64,000 bases of DNA from Alteromonas aquimaris (GCF_026183695.1 NZ_JAPFRD010000002.1:508732-572731), one strand, 5' to 3'; counted from the stretch's first letter, positions 1 to 9,999 are shown. The notes: generated by a model not told the origin, from the letters alone. Numbers and translations are program-made.

Positions 1-64
1 TCGGTTGCAGAAGAGATGGGCAACTAATGACAAATTGCCGTCGTTAAAGGTGCATCTTCGAAGA

Positions 65-175
65 GTCGTCATTCCCATAGAAATGGGCACCTCAAAAACT
101 GTTATCGTAACTTCAAAAAGAGCTACTCAACATTACAATTGGACGAAACAGATCTCCGCATTCGCGGAGATGACG
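65..175. repeat. Degenerate inverted-repeat (REP/MITE-like) element
   Basis: A 29-base arm at 65-93 contains its own small palindrome (TTCCCAT/ATGGG). An arm at 151-175 contains a strong palindrome (TCTCCGC ATTC GCGGAGA), and the outer parts of the two arms (GTCGTCATT... and ...GATGACGTT) are inverted relative to each other. The general form, CGTCATTCCC...GGGAATCTC facing its inverse, is common in dispersed proteobacterial intergenic repeats. The 1-343 stretch holds no convincing gene: the only open frame there, 5-220, overlaps this element and looks like chance. Other copies cannot be tested from one window. Confidence 0.45.
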
Positions 176-343
176 TTCTTTGAGGACCGCTCCTCGTACA
201 CAAGAGACTGTCAGGTTTGATCGCGCTCTGTTGTTAAAAATGCCAGATTAAGTGGTGACTAATCCAGAATAGATTTTGATGCTGAAATTCGCATTTCCCA
301 TCCTATCTACGTGCAATCGTGGATCTATACGAGCACGCCGGTT

Positions 344-1582
344 CTATTTTTCTCTTGCAAGTCGACTTAATTCATTTTGGTACGTTTGTTGTAGTTTAAT
401 ATCGGCTGTCGTCAGTTCGATAGCCTTTTTATAATTTTCAACAGCGCGCTCTGTATTTGCAGACTGACTATGCAACTTTCCAAGGGCTGCGTATAGGCTA
501 TGGGCGTCTGGTAACTTTCGGATACCGGCTTGTAATACTTCAATAGCTTTTTCTGACTCACCCAATGCAAGGTAGGCATTGGCAATTCTCTCAAACCAGA
601 ATTCTCTTTTGTAATAATGTTCGACGAAACCGTCAAAGCTTTCTTCCAGAATTTGGAACAGGGGTAAGTTGTTTTCTTTTAACGCTTGGTTCAAAAGGTA
701 ATGTTTCGTATCGTCATGGATATTTTTACTAACGCCATAACGCTTACCTCTTTTTGCGTAATGCTTTTGTAAAGCTGGTAAGCCACCGAAGTCTTCGAAT
801 TCTTGTAAACTGTAGAACCGTAATGGCCCATAATCTGAATAGTAGCTCAGTAAACCATTGTCAATCGTTAGCAGTGGGGTGGTGTAATGATCTTGATGAG
901 CAAGCAGATGGTATTGCAAATTAACCGACGCGTTTTTCGCTGATGTTACAGCTTGCTGAAGATCAGACATACCTGCGGTAGACCATGTTTCCACTTCCGC
1001 TAATGTGGCGTAAATGAAATGCTGATGCGTAGGCTTTTGTAAATACTGTTCTATACGCTCTATTCGTTGATGATTAATATGCGATGGGCTTGCCATGAAG
1101 ATGGCTTGAAATAACGCGGGATGGGAGGAAACGAGGTCGGGAACCAAGCCGCCAGCCATTTCCCAACCAAAATATAACCGTTCTTCAGATGTGCGGTAGT
1201 TTTTGTCAACCCACGGCACCAGTTCTTGTGCCAGAAACGCCATAAACGTCTCTCTTTGCGGATAAAGCCATTGTCGCCTTTTTTTATTATCAGTAGTTAT
1301 ACCAATCACAATCATCTCTGGCGTTTTATCCTGAAAGCGCAATGACTGTTGGTGAGCAACTGCATGTAAGAAATAGCGTTGACCATCAATAATATACATT
1401 ACGGGATAGCGTGACAGCCCTTAGTCATATGATTCTGGTAGAAATATTTGAAGCGTTCTTTGCTCATTTAACAAAGTGGATGTAAAGGAGCGCTTTTCAC
1501 CAATCACCAGCGGACTGGCGTGAGCGTTCAACGCGACAAGGCAGAGAATAACGAATGTGAAACGAGCGCTAACTTTATACAT
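344..1582 (-). pseudogene. Esterase-like alpha/beta hydrolase with C-terminal TPR repeats, interrupted by an in-frame stop
   Basis: The 5' part (start ATG at 1582, signal peptide MYKVSARFTFVILCLVALNAHA) runs to a TAA at 1421-1423. The downstream frame (DNA-frame reading GLSRYPV then MYIIDG) continues in exactly the same phase to 344. The sequence before and after the stop joins as LPESYD-stop-GLSRYPVMYIIDG, matching the usual start of the Fes/esterase-D-like family (LPxSYDxGxxRYPVxYxxDG), so the stop replaces one residue of a continuous protein of about 412 residues. The C-terminal 100 residues look like two TPR units (IEVLQAGIRKLPDAHSLYAALG; VENYKKAIEL). The expected nucleophile motif GxSxG reads GWEMAGG, so the catalytic serine is absent. 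Probably a decaying gene; alternatives are suppression of the stop, re-initiation or a sequencing error. Confidence 0.75.
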
Positions 1583-1941
1583 GGTATTTTTACACTGAAA
1601 GTGAATGGACATTTTTCCACTATACTGAGGTGACTGTTCAGATAATAGGCAGTTCAACGTGCAGATTCTGTCATCAATCTTTTACTTAAGACACAATGAG
1701 ATGCAGTAGCCGACGAGCTCGAATTGGAAAGGTTTAAGATTCTGGTGAACTTATTTTCGATCTATACTTATTTGATTGAGTGACGCAAAGCTTTCGCAAA
1801 AATAATGAATCGATGTTAAATGACATTTATGCTGACCAAGCACTCGATATCGTGCATTTATATTAACTGCCTATAAATAGCACTTCGTTTATCAGTTATT
1901 GTTGCCAGATACACAGGCTGTATCCGGCAATAAACAGCTTG
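1583..1941. other. Intergenic stretch without a gene
   Basis: This 359-base AT-rich stretch lies between the broken esterase gene and the secreted-protein gene. It holds the possible terminator hairpin at 1902-1930 and a near-palindrome at 1840-1855. It presumably also contains the promoter for the esterase-like gene on the minus strand, but I cannot assign boxes with confidence. I see no small reading frame with a ribosome binding site. Confidence 0.5.
1902..1930 (-). terminator. Hairpin downstream of the secreted-protein gene
   Basis: TTGCCAGATAC and GTATCCGGCAA pair over 11 positions with one mismatch around a 7-base loop. It starts 11 bases past the stop of the minus-strand gene ending at 1942. 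There is no long T-tract on the minus strand, so a rho-independent role is only likely. Confidence 0.4.
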
Positions 1942-2637
1942 TTAGTGATGACTAAGTGAATCAGGACACTTCACCCGTGGATTCCAAGGAGCGAATAAGC
2001 CCGCCGGGTTATGTTTAAATAACCAGATATGTAAAGCATAATGTGGAGGGAAGCCATGCGCTTCATCCACCCAGAATGTGGATGGATTATCGTGCAGGTA
2101 GTAAAACTGCTGTTCATGAAATGTCGGCACATTATCCCAGTATCCTTCTCTTTCTTCGACATCTATCAGATGAGCAAAGACCACTTCTTCAACCGCAGCC
2201 AATGATAAGTTATCGCGACAACTCTTGTTGTTCATTAATTCATCCGTGGTGTAACTACATTGGGCGTTCGGCGATTTTGGAACATATACCAGCACACTGG
2301 GATTGTGGAAATCAAACTCTGGTGAACCAAAGTCTTGCAGATCTACCAGATGTATTCCCATGGCCCCTAGTTGGGAAGGGTGACCTTCCGATTCAGCCGT
2401 AGAACAGCCCGCCCCTAAATCTATCGAGCTGATATAGCCTGCCCCTAAAGCGTTCTCGATCTTTTTGAACTGGTTTGTGGAAGCGCGAATTTTCGCTAAG
2501 TCTGTGCTGCGTGCATGAAGGCTGGGCGAAGAACTCCCAGCGGAAGATGGGATGGAAATCATAAGACTGGCACTGCCTACTAGTATGGCCATACAAAGTG
2601 AGAGGGAATAGCGAGGTTTTTTCACTACTGTGTTCAT
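1942..2637 (-). CDS. Secreted protein of unknown function (231 aa)
   Basis: I do not recognise the family. The start at 2637 is chosen because a good ribosome binding site (GGAGAAAA) precedes the ATG and a signal peptide follows directly (basic MNTVVKKPRY, hydrophobic core, SSA-G cleavage near residue 34). The mature part has conserved-looking features near its end: WVDEAHGFPPHYALHIWLF, then HNPAGLFAPWNP and a late cysteine, with three further cysteines that could form disulfides in the periplasm or outside the cell. It stands alone between a broken esterase gene and a TetR regulator. A hydrolase or binding protein is possible, but no catalytic motif is clear. Confidence 0.75.
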   Translation of the reverse strand: MNTVVKKPRYSLSLCMAILVGSASLMISIPSSAGSSSPSLHARSTDLAKIRASTNQFKKIENALGAGYISSIDLGAGCSTAESEGHPSQLGAMGIHLVDLQDFGSPEFDFHNPSVLVYVPKSPNAQCSYTTDELMNNKSCRDNLSLAAVEEVVFAHLIDVEEREGYWDNVPTFHEQQFYYLHDNPSTFWVDEAHGFPPHYALHIWLFKHNPAGLFAPWNPRVKCPDSLSHH

Positions 2638-2829
2638 TGTCTTTTCTCCAGGTAACCTGAGGATGAAAAGCGACACACAAACAGCAAATATGTCACATGT
2701 TGACACCAACTGTCATAATGTATGACAAGTTGCGGGATTTGGCAAATAGAGTGGAAAAATTTTAATGAAAAATTTCTTCCCCCCGTCGCCACCTTACGCG
2801 GTACCTCACTCATGCCTTAGTCTTAACGA

Positions 2830-3426
2830 TTATTGACCGCGGCTTATGGGCACCGTTTTACATTGTAGAGTGAGGTGATTAATCGCTTGCTTAACTAACA
2901 ATTGCGCACATTCTGTGGCCATTTGCGGGCTAAACTCAAAATACATGCGGTAATAACGCCAACTACTCGCGCTCATTACATATCGCAGATTGGCTGCGGT
3001 TTTTTTGATGTCCGAGGCTTTTGCATCAGGATATGATTTAGAGAGAAGTATCTCCAGAGCCGCTAAACGCTGCTTCGCTGAAGTCTTAATTATCCTTGGT
3101 AGCAGGTCGGCACTTAACAAAACCATTACTTTGCGGGGCTGGGCCTCTAACTTTTTATATAGAGTGGCAATGTAGTCTGTCAGGTCTTCAACGTTGTCAG
3201 GTACATCAGGTAAGGCTAAGTCGGAATAAAGCCTTGCCGTAAGGGCGTCCAAGAAGTCATCCCGCGTCTTAAAATAGCGAAACATCGTCCGTTGAGATAT
3301 GTCTGCTTGTTCAGCTACCTTTTTGAAGCTAAGTTCGTGTATGTCGGTGTGCTCAAGCAGTTCACAGGCCGCTTCAATCAGCAGATTAACCGTAAAAGCG
3401 GCTTTTTTTTCCAGTAATGCACTCAT
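2830..3426 (-). CDS. TetR/AcrR family transcriptional regulator
   Basis: The first 55 residues form the typical TetR DNA-binding domain: an alpha-helix with LLIEAACELLEH, then the helix-turn-helix FKKVAEQADISQRTMFRYF. The remaining 140 residues are an all-alpha ligand/dimer domain of unremarkable sequence. Length (198 aa) is normal. It is divergent from the cupin gene starting at 3516 with only 89 bases between, so the usual arrangement, repression of itself and of the neighbour through operators in that gap, is likely. The ligand is unknown. Confidence 0.9.
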   Translation of the reverse strand: MSALLEKKAAFTVNLLIEAACELLEHTDIHELSFKKVAEQADISQRTMFRYFKTRDDFLDALTARLYSDLALPDVPDNVEDLTDYIATLYKKLEAQPRKVMVLLSADLLPRIIKTSAKQRLAALEILLSKSYPDAKASDIKKTAANLRYVMSASSWRYYRMYFEFSPQMATECAQLLVKQAINHLTLQCKTVPISRGQ

Positions 3427-3455
3427 AAAATATCGTTGTCATACGTTATGCCATG

Positions 3456-3484
3456 TTGACTTATTGTATGTTATAACCTACTTT
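3456..3484 (+). promoter_or_regulatory. Candidate promoter/operator region for the cupin gene
   Basis: TTGACT at 3456-3461 and TACTTT at 3479-3484 are 17 bases apart, a reasonable sigma-70 pair 32 bases before the cupin start. The surrounding gap also has two related stretches (CATACGTTATG and TTGTATGTTATAA) that could form a TetR-type operator. The assignment is inferred from spacing only. Confidence 0.3.
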
Positions 3485-3515
3485 TTATCTAGAGTCCGAG
3501 CAAAAAGGCAAAATA

Positions 3516-3974
3516 ATGGCAACTTCTCCACTAATTAGACATGCTCAAGACGGTATCTGGCTGAATGTGTTGGGTATGCAAATCAAGTTTCTATGTACGA
3601 CGGATGACACTCAGGGCCGTTACTCCAGTATGCTTAATACGGTACCGAAGGGGCTTGGAGCGCCGCCGCATCAACACCCGTGGGATGAAGCCTTTTATGT
3701 GCTCAAAGGAGAGGTTGAATTTACCTTAAATGGTGACCAGCATGTACTGAAGGAAGGTGACTATGTATTAGCACCAGCTAATGCGGTACATGCATTTAAA
3801 GGGCTGTCCGACCAGGAAGGCTTGCTCATTGCCTTTGAATCTCCGGGACATTCGCACCACTTTTTCCAGGAAATTAACGACAGCGTGAAGACACTTCCAG
3901 ACGATTTAACTAAGATGCCTGACATAGGACAGCGCCATCAGGTTACATTTATTCAACCCGGCACCGCTGCTTAG
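3516..3974 (+). CDS. Single-domain cupin protein
   Basis: At 152 residues this is a small RmlC-type cupin. The first metal-binding motif is visible as PPHQHPWDEAFYVLKGE (two histidines and a glutamate) and the second as ANAVHAFKG, consistent with binding one divalent metal in a beta-barrel. Members of this quercetinase/germin-like group act as dioxygenases, isomerases or binding proteins, so substrate cannot be assigned. It is divergent from a TetR regulator and probably controlled by it. No signal peptide is present, so it is cytoplasmic. A hairpin at 4011-4037 ends the transcript. Confidence 0.85.
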   Translation: MATSPLIRHAQDGIWLNVLGMQIKFLCTTDDTQGRYSSMLNTVPKGLGAPPHQHPWDEAFYVLKGEVEFTLNGDQHVLKEGDYVLAPANAVHAFKGLSDQEGLLIAFESPGHSHHFFQEINDSVKTLPDDLTKMPDIGQRHQVTFIQPGTAA

Positions 3975-4010
3975 TACCAGTTCACTAAAGCTGGGTTCTC
4001 ATTCACATAT

Positions 4011-4037
4011 AAAAAAAGCGCCCAAAGGCGCTTTTTT
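4011..4037. terminator. Bidirectional rho-independent terminator between the cupin gene and rpsT
   Basis: AAAAAAAGCGCC and GGCGCTTTTTT pair around a CAAA loop, with a T-run on either strand. It lies between two convergent genes and can serve both. Confidence 0.9.
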
Positions 4038-4060
4038 CAACTGCATGGTCTAAAACCAGC

Positions 4061-4324
4061 TTAGCTCATCGCTTTGATTTGCGCAGCTAAACGGCTCTTA
4101 TGACGAGCAGCTTTGTTCTTGTGAATCAAACCTTTGGTAGCCATTCTGTCAAGAATAGGAGTGGCCGCGGCGAAAGCGGTTTGCGCGCTTTCTTTGTCGC
4201 CACTATTGATAGCCGCTACTACTTTCTTGATGCTGGTACGAGTCATTGAGCGACGGCTGGCATTATGCTGACGACGCTTTTCGGCTTGAATTGCACGTTT
4301 CTTAGCAGACTTAATGTTAGCCAA
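4061..4324 (-). CDS. rpsT: 30S ribosomal protein S20
   Basis: The 87-residue, very basic sequence beginning [21 protein letters not shown] is a full-length S20, which binds 16S rRNA early in 30S assembly. The start codon is TTG (minus strand 4324-4322), preceded by GGGAG at a proper distance; S20 of Escherichia coli also starts at UUG, where it limits and autoregulates expression, so the rare codon is probably functional rather than an error. A strong promoter lies at 4369-4397. It is divergent from murJ, the usual order in Gammaproteobacteria. Confidence 0.98.
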   Translation of the reverse strand: MANIKSAKKRAIQAEKRRQHNASRRSMTRTSIKKVVAAINSGDKESAQTAFAAATPILDRMATKGLIHKNKAARHKSRLAAQIKAMS

Positions 4325-4368
4325 GGTGTAACTCCCAAAATAAATTCATGTCAAAAACGAGGGTGCGG

Positions 4369-4397
4369 ATTATGCTTAGCAACTGAGCAAATGTCAA
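4369..4397 (-). promoter_or_regulatory. Sigma-70 promoter of rpsT
   Basis: Read on the minus strand, a perfect TTGACA (4397-4392) and CATAAT (4374-4369) are separated by exactly 17 bases. The start site would fall about 38 bases before the TTG start codon. This is the best promoter match I see in the window, fitting a ribosomal protein gene. Confidence 0.8.
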
Positions 4398-4557
4398 ACT
4401 ATTTCGCTGTTTTTATCACAGCACATCCACTCAGTGTATTTAAAGGTAATAATTTTCAAAAGAAAATCTCAAACCTGCCTGCATACGGCTTTTTCCTGTA
4501 ACCGCCTTAAGCTATGATGAATGCCCAAAGCCGCAACGCAGTATAAGTGATATTTAC

Positions 4558-6117
4558 GTGTCGAGAAAGTTATTAAAATCCGGCCTGATTGTGAGCGTCA
4601 TGACGCTGATTTCCCGAGTGATGGGATTGGCGCGGGACGTAATAGTGGCTCGCTTGATGGGAGACGGCGCGGCGGCAGACGTATTTTTCTTTGCTAATAA
4701 AATCCCCAATTTTTTGCGGCGCTTATTTGCAGAGGGGGCTTTTGCTCAAGCATTTATCCCAGTTTTAACTGAAGTCCATCATGAAGACGATAAACAAAAG
4801 CTGCGAGAATTTGTGGCGAAGGTCTCAGGTACGCTAGGCGCCATTGTTTTTATCGTTTCCTTAATTGGTGTGATTGCATCGCCGCTCCTGGCCGCCCTGT
4901 TCGGTACGGGATGGTTTATCGACTGGTTACAAGACAGGCCGGATGGCGCAAAGTTTGAACTAGCTTCCCTGATGCTTAAAATCACCTTTCCGTATTTAGC
5001 GTTCGTGTCTTTAACCGGGCTCGCTGGTGCTATTTTAAATACACTGAACAAGTTTGCGGTGGCCGCGTTTACCCCAGTATTACTGAATGTTGCCATTATC
5101 CTCTTTGCCGTTTTACTTGCGCCGGATCTTGAACAGCCTGCGTTTGCGTTGGCCTGGGGAGTGTTTGCCGGCGGTATCTTGCAATTGGTATTTCAACTTC
5201 CGTTTTTATTTCGCGCGGGTTTACTAGTAAAACCGAAATGGGGCTGGCATGACCCCAATGTCAGGAAGGTAAGAAAGTTAATGATCCCGGCACTTTTTGG
5301 TGTGTCAGTGGGCCAGATAAACTTGCTCTTCGATACCTTTATTGCCAGCTTTCTTATGACAGGCTCAATTAGCTGGTTGTATTATTCTGACCGACTATTG
5401 GAATTTCCGCTCGGATTGTTTGGCATAGCCATTGCCACAGTCATTTTACCCACTTTATCGAAAAATCATGTCGGCAAGGATTCACAGGGATTTAGCGCCA
5501 ATATGGACTGGGCGGTGCGAATGGTGTGCCTACTGGGCCTGCCGGCAGCGGTCGGGTTGGGAGTTATGGCGGAAGAAATTCTCACCGTGATCTTTCAACG
5601 GGGCGCGTTTACCGCTGAAACCGCCCGCATGGCCTCTTATTCACTGACAGCCTATTCGTTTGGACTATTGAGTTTTATGTTAGTGAAAGTTCTGGCGCCC
5701 GGGTATTACTCGCGACAGGATCTGAAAACGCCGGTCAAATTTGGTATCTGGTGTATGGTTGCCAATATGGTCTTTAATCTGATTTTTGCCATACCATACG
5801 GCTATATAGGCTTGGCAATTGCCACGAGCTTATCGGCTACCATGAACGCCGGGTTACTCTATTTTACCTTGCATCAGCAAGGTGTATTCAGGGTGAGTCA
5901 GCTGACGCGTAACTTTCTTTTGCGTATTGTTGTCGCAAGTGTTTGCATGGCCATCGCGATTGTTTGGTATGGTGCCGACGTTGATTTTAATGGATTAACT
6001 TTAGTTCAACAAATTTGGCATGTGTCGCTAACCATTGGATTGGCACTTATAACGTTTTTTATGGTCATGGCCTTGTTAGGAACTCGGATCAAACACTTCC
6101 GTTCAGCAAGTTATTAA
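4558..6117 (+). CDS. murJ: Lipid II flippase MurJ
   Basis: This is a 519-residue polytopic inner-membrane protein of the MOP superfamily with about 14 hydrophobic segments. The N-terminus SGLIVSVMTLISRVMGLARD and the following NKIPNFLRRLFAEGAFAQAF are the family signatures. MurJ moves lipid-linked peptidoglycan precursor (lipid II) from the inner to the outer face of the cytoplasmic membrane. The start is GTG at 4558; no ATG in frame gives a better N-terminus. Its place between rpsT and ribF is the standard one. Confidence 0.97.
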   Translation: MSRKLLKSGLIVSVMTLISRVMGLARDVIVARLMGDGAAADVFFFANKIPNFLRRLFAEGAFAQAFIPVLTEVHHEDDKQKLREFVAKVSGTLGAIVFIVSLIGVIASPLLAALFGTGWFIDWLQDRPDGAKFELASLMLKITFPYLAFVSLTGLAGAILNTLNKFAVAAFTPVLLNVAIILFAVLLAPDLEQPAFALAWGVFAGGILQLVFQLPFLFRAGLLVKPKWGWHDPNVRKVRKLMIPALFGVSVGQINLLFDTFIASFLMTGSISWLYYSDRLLEFPLGLFGIAIATVILPTLSKNHVGKDSQGFSANMDWAVRMVCLLGLPAAVGLGVMAEEILTVIFQRGAFTAETARMASYSLTAYSFGLLSFMLVKVLAPGYYSRQDLKTPVKFGIWCMVANMVFNLIFAIPYGYIGLAIATSLSATMNAGLLYFTLHQQGVFRVSQLTRNFLLRIVVASVCMAIAIVWYGADVDFNGLTLVQQIWHVSLTIGLALITFFMVMALLGTRIKHFRSASY

Positions 6118-6209
6118 GCAATTTGAAATCGGTGATTGGTAATGTGGCGCGTCTCGTTTATAATCGCGAGCTTTATTTTATTATCATCAATGGCAATCAG
6201 TAACGCGCA

Positions 6210-7133
6210 GTGGAACTAATTCGGGGATTACATAATATTCGCCCTCAACATCAAGGGTGTGTGCTCACCATTGGTAAATTTGATGGTGTACATCGGGGGC
6301 ACCAGGCAGTCTTGTCTAATGTCATCCGAAAAGCTCGTGAAATGGCGTTGCCCGCGACAGTGATGGTATTTGAACCTCAACCAGAAGAATTATTTAATCC
6401 CGAGCAGGCTCCAGCTCGAATTAGCGTGTTGCGCGATAAATATGAAATGCTGAATGCCATCGGTGTAGATAGATTACTCTGCGTAAGATTTAATCGGGAA
6501 TTTGCCAGTCAATCAGCAGAATCTTTTGTGCATGATTTGCTGGTTGAGCGGTTAGGTGTGAAGTTTCTGGTGGTGGGCGATGATTTTCGGTTTGGAAAAG
6601 GGCGTCAGGGCGATTTCAGCATGCTTCGAGAAGCGGGTAAGCGCGACGGTTTTGATGTTGCCAGTACCCGGAGTTTTCGGATGCATAATTGCCGCATTAG
6701 CTCTACGGCAATTCGGGAAGCCTTAGATACAGGTGATTTTGCGCTGGCTGAAGAGATGCTGGGAAGACCGTTTGCCATTCGCGGCAAGGTTGTTCATGGT
6801 GATAAAAAAGGGCGTACAATCGGGTTTCCAACCGCGAATGTTTTTATGAATCGGTGTAATACACCCGTGCACGGCGTGTTCGCGGTACGGGTGGGAGTAA
6901 ATAAACAAATGTACGAAGGCGTGGCCAATGTGGGAAGTCGTCCCACTGTTTCTGGCCAACGCACCTTACTTGAAGTGCATTTGTTTGATTTTGAAGGGTC
7001 GTTGTACGGGCACCCTATAGTGGTTTACCCCGTAGCGAAACTTAGAAACGAAAAGAAATTTGCTTCATTTGAAGCGTTAAAGGAGCAGATCCAGCTAGAC
7101 GCTAACGCCGCGCGGACTGCCTTAACAAAATAA
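6210..7133 (+). CDS. ribF: Bifunctional riboflavin kinase / FAD synthetase
   Basis: The protein (307 aa) makes FMN from riboflavin and then FAD from FMN. The N-terminal nucleotidyltransferase half shows [13 protein letters not shown] and the [10 protein letters not shown] motif; the C-terminal kinase half shows [19 protein letters not shown] and VANVGSRPT. The GTG start at 6210 gives the usual N-terminus ([10 protein letters not shown]). It lies 25 codons or so after a short gap from murJ and directly before ileS, the conserved order. It supplies the cofactors whose precursor is made by the rib genes at 52493-56003. Confidence 0.97.
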   Translation: MELIRGLHNIRPQHQGCVLTIGKFDGVHRGHQAVLSNVIRKAREMALPATVMVFEPQPEELFNPEQAPARISVLRDKYEMLNAIGVDRLLCVRFNREFASQSAESFVHDLLVERLGVKFLVVGDDFRFGKGRQGDFSMLREAGKRDGFDVASTRSFRMHNCRISSTAIREALDTGDFALAEEMLGRPFAIRGKVVHGDKKGRTIGFPTANVFMNRCNTPVHGVFAVRVGVNKQMYEGVANVGSRPTVSGQRTLLEVHLFDFEGSLYGHPIVVYPVAKLRNEKKFASFEALKEQIQLDANAARTALTK

Positions 7134-7176
7134 TTTAGTTCAAGCCACGAAAAGAACAGTGGGAAAGAAAACTTAT

Positions 7177-9999
7177 ATGAGTGATTACAAAGCAACACTT
7201 AATTTACCTGAAACGTCATTTCCAATGCGTGGGAATCTTGCGCAACGCGAACCTAAAATGCTTGAGCGATGGCAGCAGAAAAAACTGTATCAGGCCATTC
7301 GTGAAGCCAAAGCAGGTAAAAAACCATTTGTTTTACACGATGGCCCTCCTTACGCGAACGGCGACATTCATATAGGTCATGCAGTAAATAAAATTCTTAA
7401 AGACATCATTGTTAAATCAAAAACATTGTCGGATTTTGATGCGCCATACGTACCAGGCTGGGATTGTCATGGCTTACCGATTGAATTGGTGGTCGAGAAA
7501 AAAGTGGGGAAACCTGGCAATAAGGTCACCCCGGCGGAATTTCGTCAAAAATGTCGCGATTACGCGCAAAAACAAATCGATGGTCAAATGGCTGACTTTA
7601 AGCGGCTGGGCGTGTTTGGAGAGTGGGATAACCCTTATAAGACCATGGATTTTCAATCTGAAGCCGATATTATCCGCGCATTAGGTAAAATTGTTAGTTC
7701 AGGGCATCTGGAGAAGGGGTTTAAACCCGTGCATTGGTGCACAGATTGTGGCTCAGCCCTGGCCGAAGCGGAAGTGGAATATAAAGATAAAACCTCTCCC
7801 GCAATAGACGTCAAATTTCCTGTCGCTGATATTGAAGCGATTGCGACAGCGTTTGGGGTTACCACCAAGCAATTAGAAAAACATCGGGCCAGTGTGGTTA
7901 TCTGGACCACCACTCCATGGACATTGCCTGCAAACCGCGCCATCAGTTTACATCCTGAATTAACGTATTCGCTGGTGGAGCTGGTGGATTCCGGTGAATG
8001 GGTCGTCTTAGCCCATGAACTGATGGAAAGCTCTGTGCAGCGCTATGGTGTGACCGATTTCAAAGAAATCGCAAGTTGTGTGGGTTCAGCGCTGGAGAAC
8101 TGTAAAGTACACCATCCGTTCGCCGGTATTGAAGTACCTTTAATTTTAGGTGATCACGTGACCACTGACTCGGGTACAGGCTGCGTTCATACTGCGCCTG
8201 CACACGGGGTTGATGATTTCAATGTCTGTAAACGTTATGACATTGAAGTTTACAATCCAGTTGGTAATAACGGTGTCTTTTTAGAGAACACGCCATTGTT
8301 TGGTGGTCAGTTTGTATTTAAAGCAAATAAAGCCATTATTGATACACTTGAAGAGCGCGGACTATTACTGCTTAACATTAATTACGAGCACAGTTATCCT
8401 CATTGCTGGCGCCATAAAACGCCGATTATATTTCGCGCAACACCGCAATGGTTTATCAGTATGGATAAGCAAGGGTTGCGTGATCAGTCATTAGAACAAA
8501 TTAAACGCACTGAGTGGATCCCTGAGTGGGGGCAAAACCGCATAGAAAAAATGGTTGAAGGGCGTCCTGACTGGTGTATTTCACGTCAGCGTACGTGGGG
8601 GGTACCCATCCCTCTTTATGTTCATAAGCAAACCGGTGAACTGCATCCACAGACCAGCGATATTATCGAAAAAGTAGCCATTGAGGTTGAACAAAAGGGA
8701 ATTCAGGCCTGGTGGGACATCGATGACAAAAACCTGCTGGGAGCGGACGTAGACGCATACGAAAAAGTGTTGGATACCCTGGATGTATGGTTTGATTCCG
8801 GGGTGACGCACTATTTTGTCGTCGACCGCCGTGAAGATTTGCCAGCAAGCGCAGATCTATACCTTGAAGGCTCGGATCAACATCGTGGCTGGTTTATGTC
8901 GTCTTTAATGACATCTACTGCCATGCATGGCCATGCTCCGTATAAAGAGGTGCTTACCCACGGTTTTACAGTGGACGCGCATGGTAAAAAAATGTCCAAG
9001 TCGTTAGGTAACGTGATTGCCCCGCAACAGGTAACTGATAAATTAGGTGCAGACATTCTCCGGTTGTGGGTGGCGTCTACGGATTACCGTGGCGAAATCG
9101 CTGTATCAGATGAGATACTCAAGCGCGCTGCCGATTCATATCGTCGATTAAGAAACACCGCGCGTTTCCTATTGGCGAATCTGAACGGTTTTGAGCCGTC
9201 AAAACATGCTGTCTCCAGTGATGAAATGGTTGCACTTGACCGCTGGATCGTTCAACGAGCAAATGCTTTACAGCAGGAAATTATTGAAGCGTATGAACGT
9301 TATGACTTGCTGGTCGTGACCCAAAAACTAATGCATTTCTGCTCAATAGAGCTGGGTAGTTTCTACCTCGACGTAATCAAAGATCGCCAATATACGGCCA
9401 AACAAGACAGCGTAGCCAGACGCTCCTGTCAAACTGCTCTATATCATATTGCCGAGGCTTTGGTGAGGTGGCTTGCGCCGATTACCAGTTTTACCGCACA
9501 GGAAATCTGGCAGGAAATGCCGGGTAATCGGGATGAATTTGTATTTACGCAAACCTGGTACCAGGGACTTGATTCGTTCAGTGCTGAAGCAAAATTAAAT
9601 GATGATTACTGGCATCAAATCTTAAAAGTGAAAGATGCGGTGAATCAGGCGATGGAACAAGCACGTAAAGAGGGGCGTTTAGGCGGCTCGTTGGAAGCCG
9701 AAATTTACCTATTTGCAAATGATGCGTTAAAAGAGAAATTGCTTCAGCTAGAAGATGAGTTACGCTTCGTGTTAATCACTTCGAAAGCCCATGTATTGGG
9801 TGACAGTGAAAAAACGCAAGCAGCGGTGCAAACTGAATTGGAAGGACTCGCTGTTGAAGTGCGTAAAGCTGGGGGAACAAAATGTTCTCGATGCTGGCAC
9901 GTGCGCGAAGATGTAACCACGCATAGTGCGCATCCGGACTTGTGCGGGCGCTGTATTACCAACGTAGATGGTGCAGGGGAAATACGCCACTATGCTTAA
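7177..9999 (+). CDS. ileS: Isoleucyl-tRNA synthetase
   Basis: The 940-residue class I synthetase has HIGH (about residue 65, in [10 protein letters not shown]), an editing (CP1) domain with [17 protein letters not shown] (about residue 604) and a C-terminal zinc-binding segment with CSRCWH and LCGRC. I chose the ATG at 7177 because [21 protein letters not shown] matches the family start; an upstream in-frame GTG at 7159 would add six unlikely residues. It overlaps lspA by 8 bases, so the two are translationally coupled. Confidence 0.98.
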   Translation: MSDYKATLNLPETSFPMRGNLAQREPKMLERWQQKKLYQAIREAKAGKKPFVLHDGPPYANGDIHIGHAVNKILKDIIVKSKTLSDFDAPYVPGWDCHGLPIELVVEKKVGKPGNKVTPAEFRQKCRDYAQKQIDGQMADFKRLGVFGEWDNPYKTMDFQSEADIIRALGKIVSSGHLEKGFKPVHWCTDCGSALAEAEVEYKDKTSPAIDVKFPVADIEAIATAFGVTTKQLEKHRASVVIWTTTPWTLPANRAISLHPELTYSLVELVDSGEWVVLAHELMESSVQRYGVTDFKEIASCVGSALENCKVHHPFAGIEVPLILGDHVTTDSGTGCVHTAPAHGVDDFNVCKRYDIEVYNPVGNNGVFLENTPLFGGQFVFKANKAIIDTLEERGLLLLNINYEHSYPHCWRHKTPIIFRATPQWFISMDKQGLRDQSLEQIKRTEWIPEWGQNRIEKMVEGRPDWCISRQRTWGVPIPLYVHKQTGELHPQTSDIIEKVAIEVEQKGIQAWWDIDDKNLLGADVDAYEKVLDTLDVWFDSGVTHYFVVDRREDLPASADLYLEGSDQHRGWFMSSLMTSTAMHGHAPYKEVLTHGFTVDAHGKKMSKSLGNVIAPQQVTDKLGADILRLWVASTDYRGEIAVSDEILKRAADSYRRLRNTARFLLANLNGFEPSKHAVSSDEMVALDRWIVQRANALQQEIIEAYERYDLLVVTQKLMHFCSIELGSFYLDVIKDRQYTAKQDSVARRSCQTALYHIAEALVRWLAPITSFTAQEIWQEMPGNRDEFVFTQTWYQGLDSFSAEAKLNDDYWHQILKVKDAVNQAMEQARKEGRLGGSLEAEIYLFANDALKEKLLQLEDELRFVLITSKAHVLGDSEKTQAAVQTELEGLAVEVRKAGGTKCSRCWHVREDVTTHSAHPDLCGRCITNVDGAGEIRHYA

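Noticed and set aside
5..220. Open frame of 71 codons at the left edge
   Set aside because: It spans the inverted-repeat element, has no ribosome binding site and no protein-like composition.
1840..1855. Near-palindrome GCACTCGATATCGTGC
   Set aside because: One mismatched pair, no gene start at a sensible distance; could be chance in an AT-rich gap.
2043..2402. 119-codon frame on the plus strand
   Set aside because: Fully antisense to the secreted-protein gene, which has a signal peptide and a good start.
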